Positions 7,950-15,454 of a DNA stretch of 35,751 bases are shown in pieces. Within the stretch, counting starts at the first letter, position 1. Each line of letters opens with the position of its first letter. The DNA is from Hellea sp. GTDB taxonomy: Bacteria > Pseudomonadota > Alphaproteobacteria > Caulobacterales > Maricaulaceae. The stretch is from the NCBI GenBank assembly GCA_014238285.1, contig JABABK010000035.1, positions 1 to 35,751 of the forward strand, given 5' to 3'. Position numbers and translations under genes: made by a program. The notes beneath the pieces were generated by a model. It did no database searches and was not told the origin of the DNA. It saw only the letters and a list, made by a program, of their open reading frames with translations.

Positions 7950-8755
7950 TCTCCCGGCGGACCAAAAACCGTTTTTCCAAAGTTTCGCCAAGCGGATTTT
8001 TGGGTGAGGTCTTTGCCAATATCGCGAAATTCATGCAGAGCGATGACAAAGGGGTTATAGCTTTTGATGTTTTTGGTAAGACCGTATTTGACGGTTTCTT
8101 GTTCTTGTTCAAATGTCCCAAAGAGCTTGTCCCAAATGATCAGAAAATTAGCGTAATTTTTGTCGATATATTGCGGATTAGATCCGTGATGTGCGCGGTG
8201 ATGGGAGGGCGTGACGACGATATGTTCGAGCGGGCCTAAAGACCTTATTTGTTCGGTATGGGTCCAAAAACCGTAGACGGTGAGCGCCGACCCCACGGCT
8301 AAAATAGCGAGGGGATCGAACCCGATCAGTGGCAGTGTCCAATAAAAAAATGGTTTGGATAATGGTCCGAACCAGGACTGGCGCAGCGCGGTGCCAAGGT
8401 TCATATGTTCACTGGAATGGTGCGCTACATGGATGGCCCATAAAATTCGTATCCGGTGGGAGGCGCGGTGATACCAATAGAATACAAAATCGATGGCAAT
8501 GGCGAGCCCGATTAGACCCATCCAATTCATTGTAATGTCAAAGAGACGAAACTGATAAACCCAATAATAGAAGACGAGAATTACGCCTTGGGTCGTGAGC
8601 AGCATGACGATGTTTCCAGCCAGCTGTGACATGCTGCCGCCGAAATCTTTCAGGGCGTAGGCTTGTTGCTTGCGACGTGCGGAGATAAAAACTTCAGCCA
8701 ATATCAAAAAGGCGAAAATCGGTAGGACAAATATTTTTGGATCGATATAGTCCAT
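7946..8755 (-). CDS. Sterol desaturase/fatty acid hydroxylase family protein
   Basis: A 269-residue membrane di-iron oxygenase. The histidine clusters are present in order: H-R-A-S-H (96-100), H-V-A-H-H with a following H (109-117) and H-H-R-A-H-H (185-190), among four to five membrane segments. Members hydroxylate or desaturate sterols, carotenoids, alkylglycerols or fatty acids. The ATG overlaps the TAA of an SDR remnant (TAATG, 8753-8757), so it was once the second gene of an SDR-hydroxylase pair. Its place beside steroid genes is suggestive, but lipid modification is equally possible. Confidence 0.85.
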   Translation of the reverse strand: MDYIDPKIFVLPIFAFLILAEVFISARRKQQAYALKDFGGSMSQLAGNIVMLLTTQGVILVFYYWVYQFRLFDITMNWMGLIGLAIAIDFVFYWYHRASHRIRILWAIHVAHHSSEHMNLGTALRQSWFGPLSKPFFYWTLPLIGFDPLAILAVGSALTVYGFWTHTEQIRSLGPLEHIVVTPSHHRAHHGSNPQYIDKNYANFLIIWDKLFGTFEQEQETVKYGLTKNIKSYNPFVIALHEFRDIGKDLTQKSAWRNFGKTVFGPPGD

Positions 8756-8891
8756 TACGCCGTACAGGCTCCGCCGTTAAGTGAAACGGTCTGCCCGGTC
8801 ATCCAGCGCCCGCGAGCGCCTTGACGATACCAAGTCCCATGCCTTGGCCCGCGCCGGTAACGAGGGCTGTTCTGTCTGATAAATTGAACAT
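8755..8891 (-). pseudogene. Remnant of an SDR gene with internal deletion
   Basis: Starting at ATG 8891, the frame gives a perfect SDR N-terminus with T-G-A-G-Q-G-M-G, then hits TGA after about 30 codons. In another frame immediately after comes a classical SDR C-terminus, G-R-W-M-T-G-Q-T-V-S-L-N-G-G-A, ending at TAA 8757-8755. The roughly 200 codons between, including the catalytic Ser-Tyr-Lys region, are missing. GGGAG upstream of the ATG and the TAATG overlap with the hydroxylase gene remain. This is best read as an SDR gene collapsed by an internal deletion with a frameshift. Confidence 0.85.
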
Positions 8892-9063
8892 GTGATGTCT
8901 CCCGAATATATGGCTTTATTGGTACTTGGGGGACACAATTTGGTCAATGCTTGTTTCCTATGCCTATGTCCCAAATCACCCGCTCATCCTCGCGCAAGTG
9001 GAGAACCAGATTCAACGTATTAATAATTCCTGACGAGCTAATTGCCGCAACCACTGTTCTGGA

Positions 9064-9081
9064 TTCCCGCCTACGCGGGAA
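9064..9081. repeat. REP-like palindrome
   Basis: TTCCCGC-CTAC-GCGGGAA forms a 7-bp stem with a 4-base loop. The flanking C-T-G-G-A-T-T-C-C-C-G-C-C wording resembles dispersed intergenic palindromes common in proteobacterial genomes. It lies in the 8892-9162 spacer, in which I see no gene. Confidence 0.6.
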
Positions 9082-9162
9082 GGAGCGGAGGTGGGAGACG
9101 CCATAACCCGTTTAGTTTTGCCGCCGTTTATGGTATGTGCATTTTTCATATAAGGGGCACTC

Positions 9163-9771
9163 ATGAAAAATATAGCGATATCGTCAAAGATTTTTTTGGC
9201 TTTAATAGTCGGGCTTGGAGCGGGTTGCGGGGAAACAAAACAGGTCGCGCCGTCTTCTGTGGAGATTGAAGTTGTGCAAGAGGAAAAACTCCAACCTGCC
9301 ACGCTCGAACCGGCTGTCGAAACTTCAAAACCAAAGCCTAAACCAATGCTTGAGCCTAAACTTGAGCCTGCGCCTACGCCAGTATCGCCGCCAAAGGTTA
9401 TGGGTTTATACGCATTTGACGCCTTTAATCCTGGCGGCGGAAAATCGAGGACCATAGTCATTGATCGCCGAACTGCCCCGTCAGGGCACGGCGTTGCCAC
9501 GCTGCAAATCGAGAGAAGCAGCTCCACCACATTGATGGACATAGGGTTTGACTGCGCCGCCGAGCGTTATGCCTATCTCTATATGGACCATAATGCCGGA
9601 ACCGTCGACGCGGCTAAAATGGCTAAAGTGCAAGGGTTTTCTGATCGGCAACTTAGCGCATTCCAGACAGGCGAGGCCTTACAGCGACTGACGTTTTCTG
9701 ACCTAAACACTATGCCCCCAGAAGATATTGAGCACTTCCGCAAAATAATGGCTATCAGTTGCGCGCCTTAA
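9163..9771 (+). CDS. Exported proline-rich protein, probable lipoprotein
   Basis: A 202-residue protein of unrecognised family. Residues 1-21 are a signal-type hydrophobic segment ending G-A-G-C, a non-ideal lipobox with Cys22. Residues 45-75 form a Pro/Lys/Glu-rich linker with repeated K-P-K-P and L-E-P units. The C-terminal half (about 80-202) looks globular, with two cysteines (in D-C-A-A and S-C-A-P) that could form a disulfide. AGGGG (9153-9157) precedes the ATG. The layout suggests an envelope-anchored domain spaced from the membrane by an extended linker. No function is proposed. Confidence 0.65.
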   Translation: MKNIAISSKIFLALIVGLGAGCGETKQVAPSSVEIEVVQEEKLQPATLEPAVETSKPKPKPMLEPKLEPAPTPVSPPKVMGLYAFDAFNPGGGKSRTIVIDRRTAPSGHGVATLQIERSSSTTLMDIGFDCAAERYAYLYMDHNAGTVDAAKMAKVQGFSDRQLSAFQTGEALQRLTFSDLNTMPPEDIEHFRKIMAISCAP

Positions 9772-9777
9772 ACTACT

Positions 9778-9889
9778 CGCTCACCCCGCTGAAGAGCGGG
9801 GCCCAAGCTATGGTTGAGATCGTCTATTTTTTAAAATCACTATTGCCTTGAATTGAGCGTGGATACCGCTCTTCAGCGGTATGAGCGAA
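9778..9889. repeat. Pair of inverted REP-like hairpins
   Basis: The first unit, CGCTCA-CC-CCGCTGAAGAGCGG (9778-9799), recurs in inverted orientation at 9864-9887 as CCGCTCTTCAGCGG-TA-TGAGCG. Each unit folds into its own hairpin (stem CCGCT/AGCGG, extended by flanking bases), and together they bracket about 65 bp. This is the layout of a REP doublet between two genes. It may also act as the 3' end of the transcript of the upstream gene. Confidence 0.6.
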
Positions 9890-9952
9890 GTGGGGATATG
9901 ATTGCATTGCTGTGCAGGCCGTGGCACAAATCTAAAAACTAAGGATTCTGCC

Positions 9953-11794
9953 ATGACCATCTCCCGCCGCACTTTGTTGCAAACATCTGCGGCCGTTGCC
10001 GCGACAGGCGCTATCACGGCCTGTAAAAAATCAGCCGAAGTTGTTACGCCGCCAGTACCCGTTTCTGTTGATAAACTCCTCGATAGCGCGACAGACCTGA
10101 TCCTGAATTCATATCCTGAAGGCGCATCATCTGCGGGGCTAGACGTGGGCGCGCGTAAGGGACTGAAATCCAAATTGACGGATAGGTCTCCGGCTGGGCA
10201 GGCGGCGATCGAAACTGATGTTCGGGCTATGCTGGTCAAGCTGCAAAACGTTGATACGGCGACGCTTGAAGCTGGTGACGCGCTTAATGTTGATGTGGTG
10301 CGGACCATGTTTGAAACGGCGGCCGAAGGGTTTGATTTTCCTTATGGCGATGTGGCGTCCTTGAATTATAACTGGTCCTATCGCAACAGCCCCTATGCAG
10401 TGGCGCAAAACACCGGCGCGTTTATTGAAATTCCAAGTATGCTCGATAGCTCTCATGCCATTGAAACGGCCGAAGATGCTGATGCCTATTTGATGCGGAT
10501 GGAAGCTTATGCGGGGCAGCTTGACGGCGAGACGGAACGCACCCGTATTGAAGGGGCTAAGGGTGTTGTCCTGCCAGATTTCCTGATGGCGAAAACTATT
10601 GGCCAGCTCAAGACGGCTCTGGCCCGCGATCCGGCCACATGGGGGATTGTGACAACGTTAGCGTCCAAAACCAAAGACATGGCCATGGCTTACGATGAGG
10701 ATGCCAAAATTCTGGCGGAGCAAAAAATCCGCCCAGCCATGGAGCGGCAAATGGCGCTTCTTGAAATGCAAGCCAGAACCGCCACATCCGATGCTGGTGT
10801 ATGGGCCAAGCCTCAAGGGGATGAATATTACGATTGGACGCTGCGGGCCGGGACGACAACAACCATGAGCGCCGATGAAGTCCACCAAATGGGACTGAAT
10901 GAACTGGCCTCACTACAAGCCCGAATGGAACCTATCTTGCAGTCCATCGGCTATAGCAAAGGCACGGTTGGCGCCCGTATGACGGCACTTGGCGAAGACA
11001 AGCGCTATCATTTCAAACAAGGCGATGAAGGCCGTCAGGAAATAATGGAATTCATCCATGCAACATTGGATGAAATCAGAAGTAAAATGCCGGACGCATT
11101 TGAGACCCAAGTTCCGGGCTTTCTCGAAGTCACCCGCATTTCGCCTGAGGTTGAAGACGGCGCGCCGGGGGCTTATGGCGGGGCAGGGTCCATTGACGGC
11201 AAACAGCCGGGCCATTTCTGGATTAATCTGCGTACGCCGGATTTGCACAATAAATTTAACCTGATGGATTTGACCTATCACGAAGCCATTCCCGGCCATG
11301 TTTGGCAAGGCGAATATACCTTTAAACAGCCGCTGATCCGCTCGCTTCTGGCGTTCAATGCGTACTCCGAAGGCTGGGCGCTTTACGCGCAACAGATCGG
11401 CGATGAAATGGGTGTTTATAATGATTTCCCGGTCGGGCGTCTGGGTTATCTCCAAGCACTGGCGTTCCGCGCTTGTCGCCTTGTGGTCGATACTGGTCTT
11501 CACGCCAAACGCTGGACCCGCCAAGAAGCCATTGACTGGTTCGTCACCAATAACGGCTCCAACCCGATTGAAGTGCAAGGTGAGGTCGATCGTTACTGCG
11601 CCTGGCCCGGCCAGGCTTGCGGCTACAAAGTCGGTCATACGGCCATTAATCAACTCAGAGCCAAAGCTAAATCTGAGCTCGGTGATAAGTTCGATTATCG
11701 ACGCTTTAATGATGCGGTGGTGCTCGGCGGCGCGGTTCCGATGACGGTGCTTGGCAGGGTTGTTGACGGGTATATTGCTCGGGAGAAGGGGTAA
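9953..11794 (+). CDS. DUF885-family exported protein
   Basis: A 613-residue protein when started at ATG 9953, which has AAGGA eight bases upstream; an in-frame ATG at 9902 would bury the signal. The N-terminus S-R-R-T-L-L-Q-T-S is a twin-arginine signal, followed by a hydrophobic run and the lipobox-like I-T-A-C (Cys24). The hallmark H-E-A-I-P-G-H lies at 443-449, a metallopeptidase-like HExxxxH motif characteristic of DUF885. It is thus probably a Tat-exported, membrane-anchored zinc hydrolase or peptidase. Nothing links it to steroid metabolism. Confidence 0.87.
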   Translation: MTISRRTLLQTSAAVAATGAITACKKSAEVVTPPVPVSVDKLLDSATDLILNSYPEGASSAGLDVGARKGLKSKLTDRSPAGQAAIETDVRAMLVKLQNVDTATLEAGDALNVDVVRTMFETAAEGFDFPYGDVASLNYNWSYRNSPYAVAQNTGAFIEIPSMLDSSHAIETAEDADAYLMRMEAYAGQLDGETERTRIEGAKGVVLPDFLMAKTIGQLKTALARDPATWGIVTTLASKTKDMAMAYDEDAKILAEQKIRPAMERQMALLEMQARTATSDAGVWAKPQGDEYYDWTLRAGTTTTMSADEVHQMGLNELASLQARMEPILQSIGYSKGTVGARMTALGEDKRYHFKQGDEGRQEIMEFIHATLDEIRSKMPDAFETQVPGFLEVTRISPEVEDGAPGAYGGAGSIDGKQPGHFWINLRTPDLHNKFNLMDLTYHEAIPGHVWQGEYTFKQPLIRSLLAFNAYSEGWALYAQQIGDEMGVYNDFPVGRLGYLQALAFRACRLVVDTGLHAKRWTRQEAIDWFVTNNGSNPIEVQGEVDRYCAWPGQACGYKVGHTAINQLRAKAKSELGDKFDYRRFNDAVVLGGAVPMTVLGRVVDGYIAREKG

Positions 11795-11795
11795 T

Positions 11796-12347
11796 TTGAT
11801 CCTAGCCTATATCATTGCACTTATATTGTTTAGTGTTGTGGCAAACATTATTCCATTTGGATTGATGAACTACTTTGCAGGGAAAACAAATGACCAGCCC
11901 TTGTTTGTATGGGTGTCTATCATTTTATACCTATTTGCCTGTTTTACAATGTTAGGTGCGCCATTTGTTTTCTTGATTTATTTTGAAGGAAAGTATGCTT
12001 TTGATCCCTTCTGGGCCCTAATATTAGGAATTCTTTGTGCTTTACCTAGTCATGCTTTTTTTCATTTTAAGTATGTCAAGAAACGAGAGATAAAGCGTGA
12101 TGATTGGTTGAGGTTTTTAGCGGGCCTGATTTCATTCGTTGTTATGATTTGCACTATGATGGCACCATTAGCATTATATTTTTTTGCTACAGGCACGCCT
12201 TTAACTGAAAGGCCGCCAAATTATAATAATGGTTTGATTTTATTGATACTAGGTGGAGGTCTAGGTGCTGGAATGGTATTTTTTGTATATGATTTTATAT
12301 GTAGAAAATTTCAAATTATCCAGAGGAGCCAAACACATAACAAGTAA
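11796..12347 (+). CDS. Hypothetical AT-rich membrane protein
   Basis: About 183 residues with five probable membrane segments and no recognised domain. The only start compatible with the neighbouring stop is TTG at 11796, one base after the DUF885 stop, preceded by the purine-rich GGGAGAAGGGG; an ATG at 11751 would overlap the DUF885 gene by 44 bases. Base composition is clearly more AT-rich than the flanking genes, with many TTT, ATA and TTA codons. Together with the repeats that follow, this suggests a recently acquired gene. Confidence 0.6.
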   Translation: MILAYIIALILFSVVANIIPFGLMNYFAGKTNDQPLFVWVSIILYLFACFTMLGAPFVFLIYFEGKYAFDPFWALILGILCALPSHAFFHFKYVKKREIKRDDWLRFLAGLISFVVMICTMMAPLALYFFATGTPLTERPPNYNNGLILLILGGGLGAGMVFFVYDFICRKFQIIQRSQTHNK

Positions 12348-12368
12348 GCTGCGTAAACCAATTCGTAG

Positions 12369-12400
12369 GGCGTATAGAGGGCGGAAGCCCGAAATGCGCC
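12369..12400. repeat. Imperfect intergenic palindrome
   Basis: GGCGTAT (12369-12375) pairs with ATGCGCC (12394-12400, one G-T pair), and GGGC-GGAA-GCCC (12379-12390) forms the inner stem. The wording, GTAGGGCGTAT...ATGCGCCG, resembles a widely dispersed bacterial intergenic repeat type. Confidence 0.5.
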
Positions 12401-12488
12401 GTGGCTAAGTGTTTCTGCCAATGGGGGATAACGCTTTCGAATCTATCCTCTCTTTACGGTATTCATTCATTTCCCCCACACTTCGCTC

Positions 12489-12509
12489 ATCCCAAACTTG
12501 ATTTGGGAT
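12489..12509. repeat. REP-like hairpin
   Basis: ATCCCAAA-CTTGA-TTTGGGAT gives an 8-bp perfect stem with a 5-base loop. It is preceded by CGCTC, also found at the start of the 9778 unit, and followed by CCAG, typical of proteobacterial REP-type elements. Confidence 0.55.
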
Positions 12510-12679
12510 CCAGTTTATGGGTTTCAATTGATGGTGAGGGATGTGTCCTGACTATTGCAGCTGGGTCCGGTTTTTCAACGGAATGAGTGGAAAAAAGGGG
12601 AGCAATCAGTATTAGGATTTGAATATGATGACGCCTATATTGGCGTCTCGGTGATTACTATAGCTAATTTTGTTTCATA

Positions 12680-12739
12680 TGAAATCGTCAGAATTTCTCA
12701 TAATACCTGCGTGAAATCGGCCAAATTTCTCATAATGCC
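12680..12739. repeat. Two 28-bp direct repeats at 32-bp period
   Basis: The segments 12680-12707 and 12712-12739 agree at 24 of 28 positions. They begin TGAAATCG and share the exact 13-mer AATTTCTCATAAT followed by a purine and CC. The 32-bp period is about three helical turns. They lie downstream of the convergent SDR gene end with no evident promoter alongside. Confidence 0.65.
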
Positions 12740-12787
12740 GATCTGTCAGGTGGGGGCTGGGGAAGAAATTGGCAATTATAGAGATAG

Positions 12788-13540
12788 CTAACCCACAAAC
12801 ACTTGACCGCCGTCAAGGGCAATCGTTTGTCCTGAAAGATAGCTCGCTTCGTCCATACACATCATGGCGACGAATGCCCCAATATGTTCTTCGCATTCCC
12901 CGACATAACCAAGCGGAATAGATTTCTGGAATTTTTCGGCCTCTGCCGGGTTGCGCTCCATCCATCCGGCAAGGGCCGGGGACTTGGCGTGAGGCATGAT
13001 GGCGTTGACCCTGATGCCGTCTTTGCCCCATTCATTGGCGGCGGCGCGCGTGATTTGCTGCGTGGCGGCTTTGACGGCAGCATAGACCCCGTAATTGCCA
13101 ACGTCCCAGCGTTTCATAACAGAGCTAAGCAGATTGACCACATGGCCTTTAGTTTCTTTAAGGTGAGGATAAGCCATTTTCATCAGCCTGAAAGTGGCCA
13201 TTGGGCCCGACTGAAAATTACCATTAAATTCATCATCGGAAATGGATAAAAGCGGGCCGAGCTTCACTTCCTGAGCATTATTGACCAAGACATCAAGTTG
13301 CCCAAATTCAGCAATAGTCGCATCAAGTGCCGCTTTTAAATCGGCTTCGGATTTGACGTTACACCTGATAGCAATGGCTTTAACGCCGCGCTCTCTAATC
13401 AAGTCAGCACTTGTTTTGCATTTATCCAGCGTCCGGCCAGCCACGGCAATATTGACACCCTTGGCCGCAAGGGCGAGGGCGATGCCTTGTCCTACACCGC
13501 TTCCTGCGCCTGTGATGAGCGCTGTTTTTCCGTCTAGCAT
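12788..13540 (-). CDS. SDR-family oxidoreductase
   Basis: A 250-residue classical SDR: T-G-A-G-S-G-V-G-Q-G (10-19), N-N-A-Q (87-90), catalytic serine at 139/140, Y153-x-x-x-K157, and a C-terminal S-G-Q-T-I-A-L-D-G-G. The Q after N-N-A and N-Y-G-V-Y before the catalytic Tyr are slightly unusual. The start is placed at 13540 because AAAGGGG lies eight bases upstream; ATG 13546 would leave only two. It is the last gene of the hydratase-hsaB-SDR operon, following hsaB by 13 bp, so a hydroxy-steroid or hydroxyacyl-CoA dehydrogenase role is likely. Substrate unknown. Confidence 0.82.
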   Translation of the reverse strand: MLDGKTALITGAGSGVGQGIALALAAKGVNIAVAGRTLDKCKTSADLIRERGVKAIAIRCNVKSEADLKAALDATIAEFGQLDVLVNNAQEVKLGPLLSISDDEFNGNFQSGPMATFRLMKMAYPHLKETKGHVVNLLSSVMKRWDVGNYGVYAAVKAATQQITRAAANEWGKDGIRVNAIMPHAKSPALAGWMERNPAEAEKFQKSIPLGYVGECEEHIGAFVAMMCMDEASYLSGQTIALDGGQVFVG

Positions 13541-13553
13541 TACCATAGCCCCT

Positions 13554-14504
13554 TTACCATAATTCTGGTATGTCTGATCCCGTGATATCGATCACTTTTT
13601 GTAGAAAACTGATGGCTCCCGACAGTTCGTCAGGGGTGAAGTGCTTTTTAATTTTCTCGTCAAGAGTTTTGGATTTGGCTAGAAAGCCCACGACAATATT
13701 ACGGCCTTGATCCGTGATGCTCACCTTTTCCGCTTCTATTTCAATCAAGGCTTTGCGCTCGAGGCGGTCAAAAATTTCTTTGTCCGGAATATGACCGGTG
13801 TGTTCTAAACGAGCGATAATATCGCCCTCGGCTAGGGCTCCGTTTATGGCCAAAGTGGACAGGCAGAAATACTCTGCTTCGGACAGGCCAATATTGCGGC
13901 CAGCTTGACGGACGGGGTGAGACGTTTGAAAGTGAGCGCGGGATATGAGGTAAAGCAGGAAGTTATCTGAGAAGGTTCCATCCGCTAAGTCTACACTAGG
14001 TTCAGTGGGGAGGTCGGATTTTGATTTGTTTTTCTTATCAGCGTATTGACCGCTATGAAAGACAAGTGGTGGTAGATTTTTTTCTTCAAAATCAATGACT
14101 TCTCCGACAAATATAATGTGATCGCCGCCTTCATATTGGAACTGTGTCTTGCACCTGAATAGAGCTGCGTATTCAGGTAATAGCGGAAAGCCTTGATCAC
14201 ATTTCCCCCAATCTACGCCTTCGAATTTACTGTCGCTTGAGCGGGCAAATTGATTGGATAGGTCGCTTTGATGGGAGGCCAATACATGGATATTAAACCC
14301 GCCGGACATTTGGTAGGCTGGCATTGATTGGGCTGTTTTGGCGAGGGACCAAAGAACCAAAGGCGGATCGAGAGAGACAGAATTAAAGCTGCTGGCTGTC
14401 ACGCCTATGGGAGTAGCCTCATCCTCCATTGTCGTCACAATGGTGACGCCCGTCGCGAATTGCCCCAAAGCATTTCTGAACTGTATGGCGGTTGGTAGGC
14501 TCAT
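13554..14504 (-). CDS. hsaB: HsaB: flavin reductase with C-terminal MarR-like domain
   Basis: The 316-residue reductase partner of a two-component monooxygenase. Residues 5-152 are the flavin-reductase domain (F-A-T-G-V-T-I-V-T, G-V-T-A-S-S-F-N-S-V-S-L-D-P-P, G-G-D-H-I-I-F-V-G-E-V). Residues about 180-316 are a winged-helix MarR-like domain. Actinobacterial HsaB has only the first part (roughly 190 residues). The two-domain layout is known from the p-hydroxyphenylacetate hydroxylase reductase C1 of Acinetobacter, where the extra domain tunes NADH oxidation in response to substrate. It would supply reduced flavin to HsaA at 20575, encoded on the other strand 6 kb away. It lies between a crotonase and an SDR gene in one operon. 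Confidence 0.85.
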   Translation of the reverse strand: MSLPTAIQFRNALGQFATGVTIVTTMEDEATPIGVTASSFNSVSLDPPLVLWSLAKTAQSMPAYQMSGGFNIHVLASHQSDLSNQFARSSDSKFEGVDWGKCDQGFPLLPEYAALFRCKTQFQYEGGDHIIFVGEVIDFEEKNLPPLVFHSGQYADKKNKSKSDLPTEPSVDLADGTFSDNFLLYLISRAHFQTSHPVRQAGRNIGLSEAEYFCLSTLAINGALAEGDIIARLEHTGHIPDKEIFDRLERKALIEIEAEKVSITDQGRNIVVGFLAKSKTLDEKIKKHFTPDELSGAISFLQKVIDITGSDIPELW

Positions 14505-14521
14505 TTTAAGTAACTCATGAT

Positions 14522-15361
14522 TTATCCAAATAACTTTGCACGTTGTTCAAGTGCGGCTTTCATACCTTGCTCTCTGACCGTTTTGAAGAAGGCCCGAAAT
14601 GTCGGACTTTGATGAAACTCGGCATCGAGTATAGCAGCTTGATGGGAAGACTTGGTAATGTCCATATTGTCGTAAAAATTATTAGCAGATTGTTTGAGAA
14701 TTATAAGGTGATCGACGGGAGTTTTGGCGATGTCTTGTGCCAGCTCTTGCGTAAACTCGTCTATGGTATCAGGCGAAGTAACATGGTTGATCAGGCCAAG
14801 CGAGAGAGCTTCATCCGCGCCGATAGACTTGGATGTGTATAGTAGTTCTTTGGTTTTGCGCATGCCGATTAAATGAGGCCAAAAGAATAAAGTCGGCGGA
14901 ATTCCAAGGTCGCGTCCCGCAGGATGACCAAAGCTGGCATCGTCCGTGGCAACCACGATATCGCAAGCCGCGAGAAGTTCGCCGCCGCCCGATAGGCAAG
15001 CGCCGTGGACCTGCGCGATGATGGGTTTGGGAAAGCGCCACATAGCGAGCCAGTAGTCGAGGAGTTTGACGATGTCTTTTTCGTCTTGTTCTAGATCAAC
15101 ACCGTCGGGGAAATTGGCAGGATATTGGGACGTAATCCAATCTTCCTCATTAAGGTCATAGCCAACGCAAAACGCTCGCCCCGAGCTTTTAATCCGAACC
15201 ACTGATACATCCGGATCGTCTTTGGCTTGATCCAATACGGCTTTGAGCTCGTCGAGTAATTGCTGTGACAAAGCATTAAGCCGTTTGGGGCGATCAAGCG
15301 TGATCGTCAGGATTTTGTCCTTGGTATCTGTCAGTATGGTGATGTATGTCTGAGCAGACAT
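14522..15361 (-). CDS. Enoyl-CoA hydratase/isomerase family protein
   Basis: A 279-residue crotonase-fold enzyme. The oxyanion-hole segments are G-R-A-F-C-V-G-Y-D-L (61-70) and G-A-C-L-S-G-G-G-E-L (120-129). Glu128 corresponds to the first catalytic glutamate of classical hydratases. The second glutamate position, in F-G-H-P-A-G-R-D-L-G (144-153), is not acidic. ATG 15361 is chosen because the C-terminus-like extension upstream from 15421 runs through the operator, and AAGG lies upstream of 15361. It is first in the operon with hsaB and is preceded by the best copy of the 30-bp element. A beta-oxidation step on a steroid-derived acyl-CoA is likely; the exact step is not assignable. Confidence 0.83.
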   Translation of the reverse strand: MSAQTYITILTDTKDKILTITLDRPKRLNALSQQLLDELKAVLDQAKDDPDVSVVRIKSSGRAFCVGYDLNEEDWITSQYPANFPDGVDLEQDEKDIVKLLDYWLAMWRFPKPIIAQVHGACLSGGGELLAACDIVVATDDASFGHPAGRDLGIPPTLFFWPHLIGMRKTKELLYTSKSIGADEALSLGLINHVTSPDTIDEFTQELAQDIAKTPVDHLIILKQSANNFYDNMDITKSSHQAAILDAEFHQSPTFRAFFKTVREQGMKAALEQRAKLFG

Positions 15362-15373
15362 TAAATACCTTAG

Positions 15374-15403
15374 TGCGTAAAATTTATACCATAAATTTAC
15401 GCA
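15374..15403. promoter_or_regulatory. Candidate steroid-regulon operator, copy 2 (best)
   Basis: TGCGTAA (15374-15380), 16 bases, TTACGCA (15397-15403): perfect inverted 7-mers, with symmetry extending inward (TGCGTAAA...TTTACGCA). It begins 12 bp upstream of the hydratase ATG on the minus strand. A further lone half-site, TGCGTAA, is at 15437-15443. Confidence 0.7.
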
Positions 15404-15454
15404 AATAGGCATCTTTGTCAAAGAAAAATAGCAATATGCGTAATTTTTTGGGAA

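Larger units (their letters stand above)
12348..12787. other. Gene-free spacer with several palindromes and repeats
   Basis: I see no credible gene in these 440 bases; short open frames here lack ribosome sites and protein-like composition. The stretch holds an imperfect palindrome at 12369-12400, a hairpin at 12489-12509, a smaller hairpin GACGCC-TATATT-GGCGTC at 12630-12647 and a 28-bp direct repeat at 12680-12739. Confidence 0.6.

Noticed and set aside
8777-8974. 65-residue minus-strand frame over the SDR remnant
   Set aside because: It is a different frame from the recognisable SDR ends and has no family resemblance.
10913-11653. 246-residue minus-strand frame opposite the DUF885 gene
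   Set aside because: It is antisense to a well-supported protein with a conserved metal motif; codon pattern shows a shadow frame.
12401-12791. Short plus-strand open frames in the spacer (12401-12586, 12555-12791)
   Set aside because: No ribosome site, low-complexity or unlikely residue composition, and they run through a REP-like hairpin and direct repeats; not credible genes.
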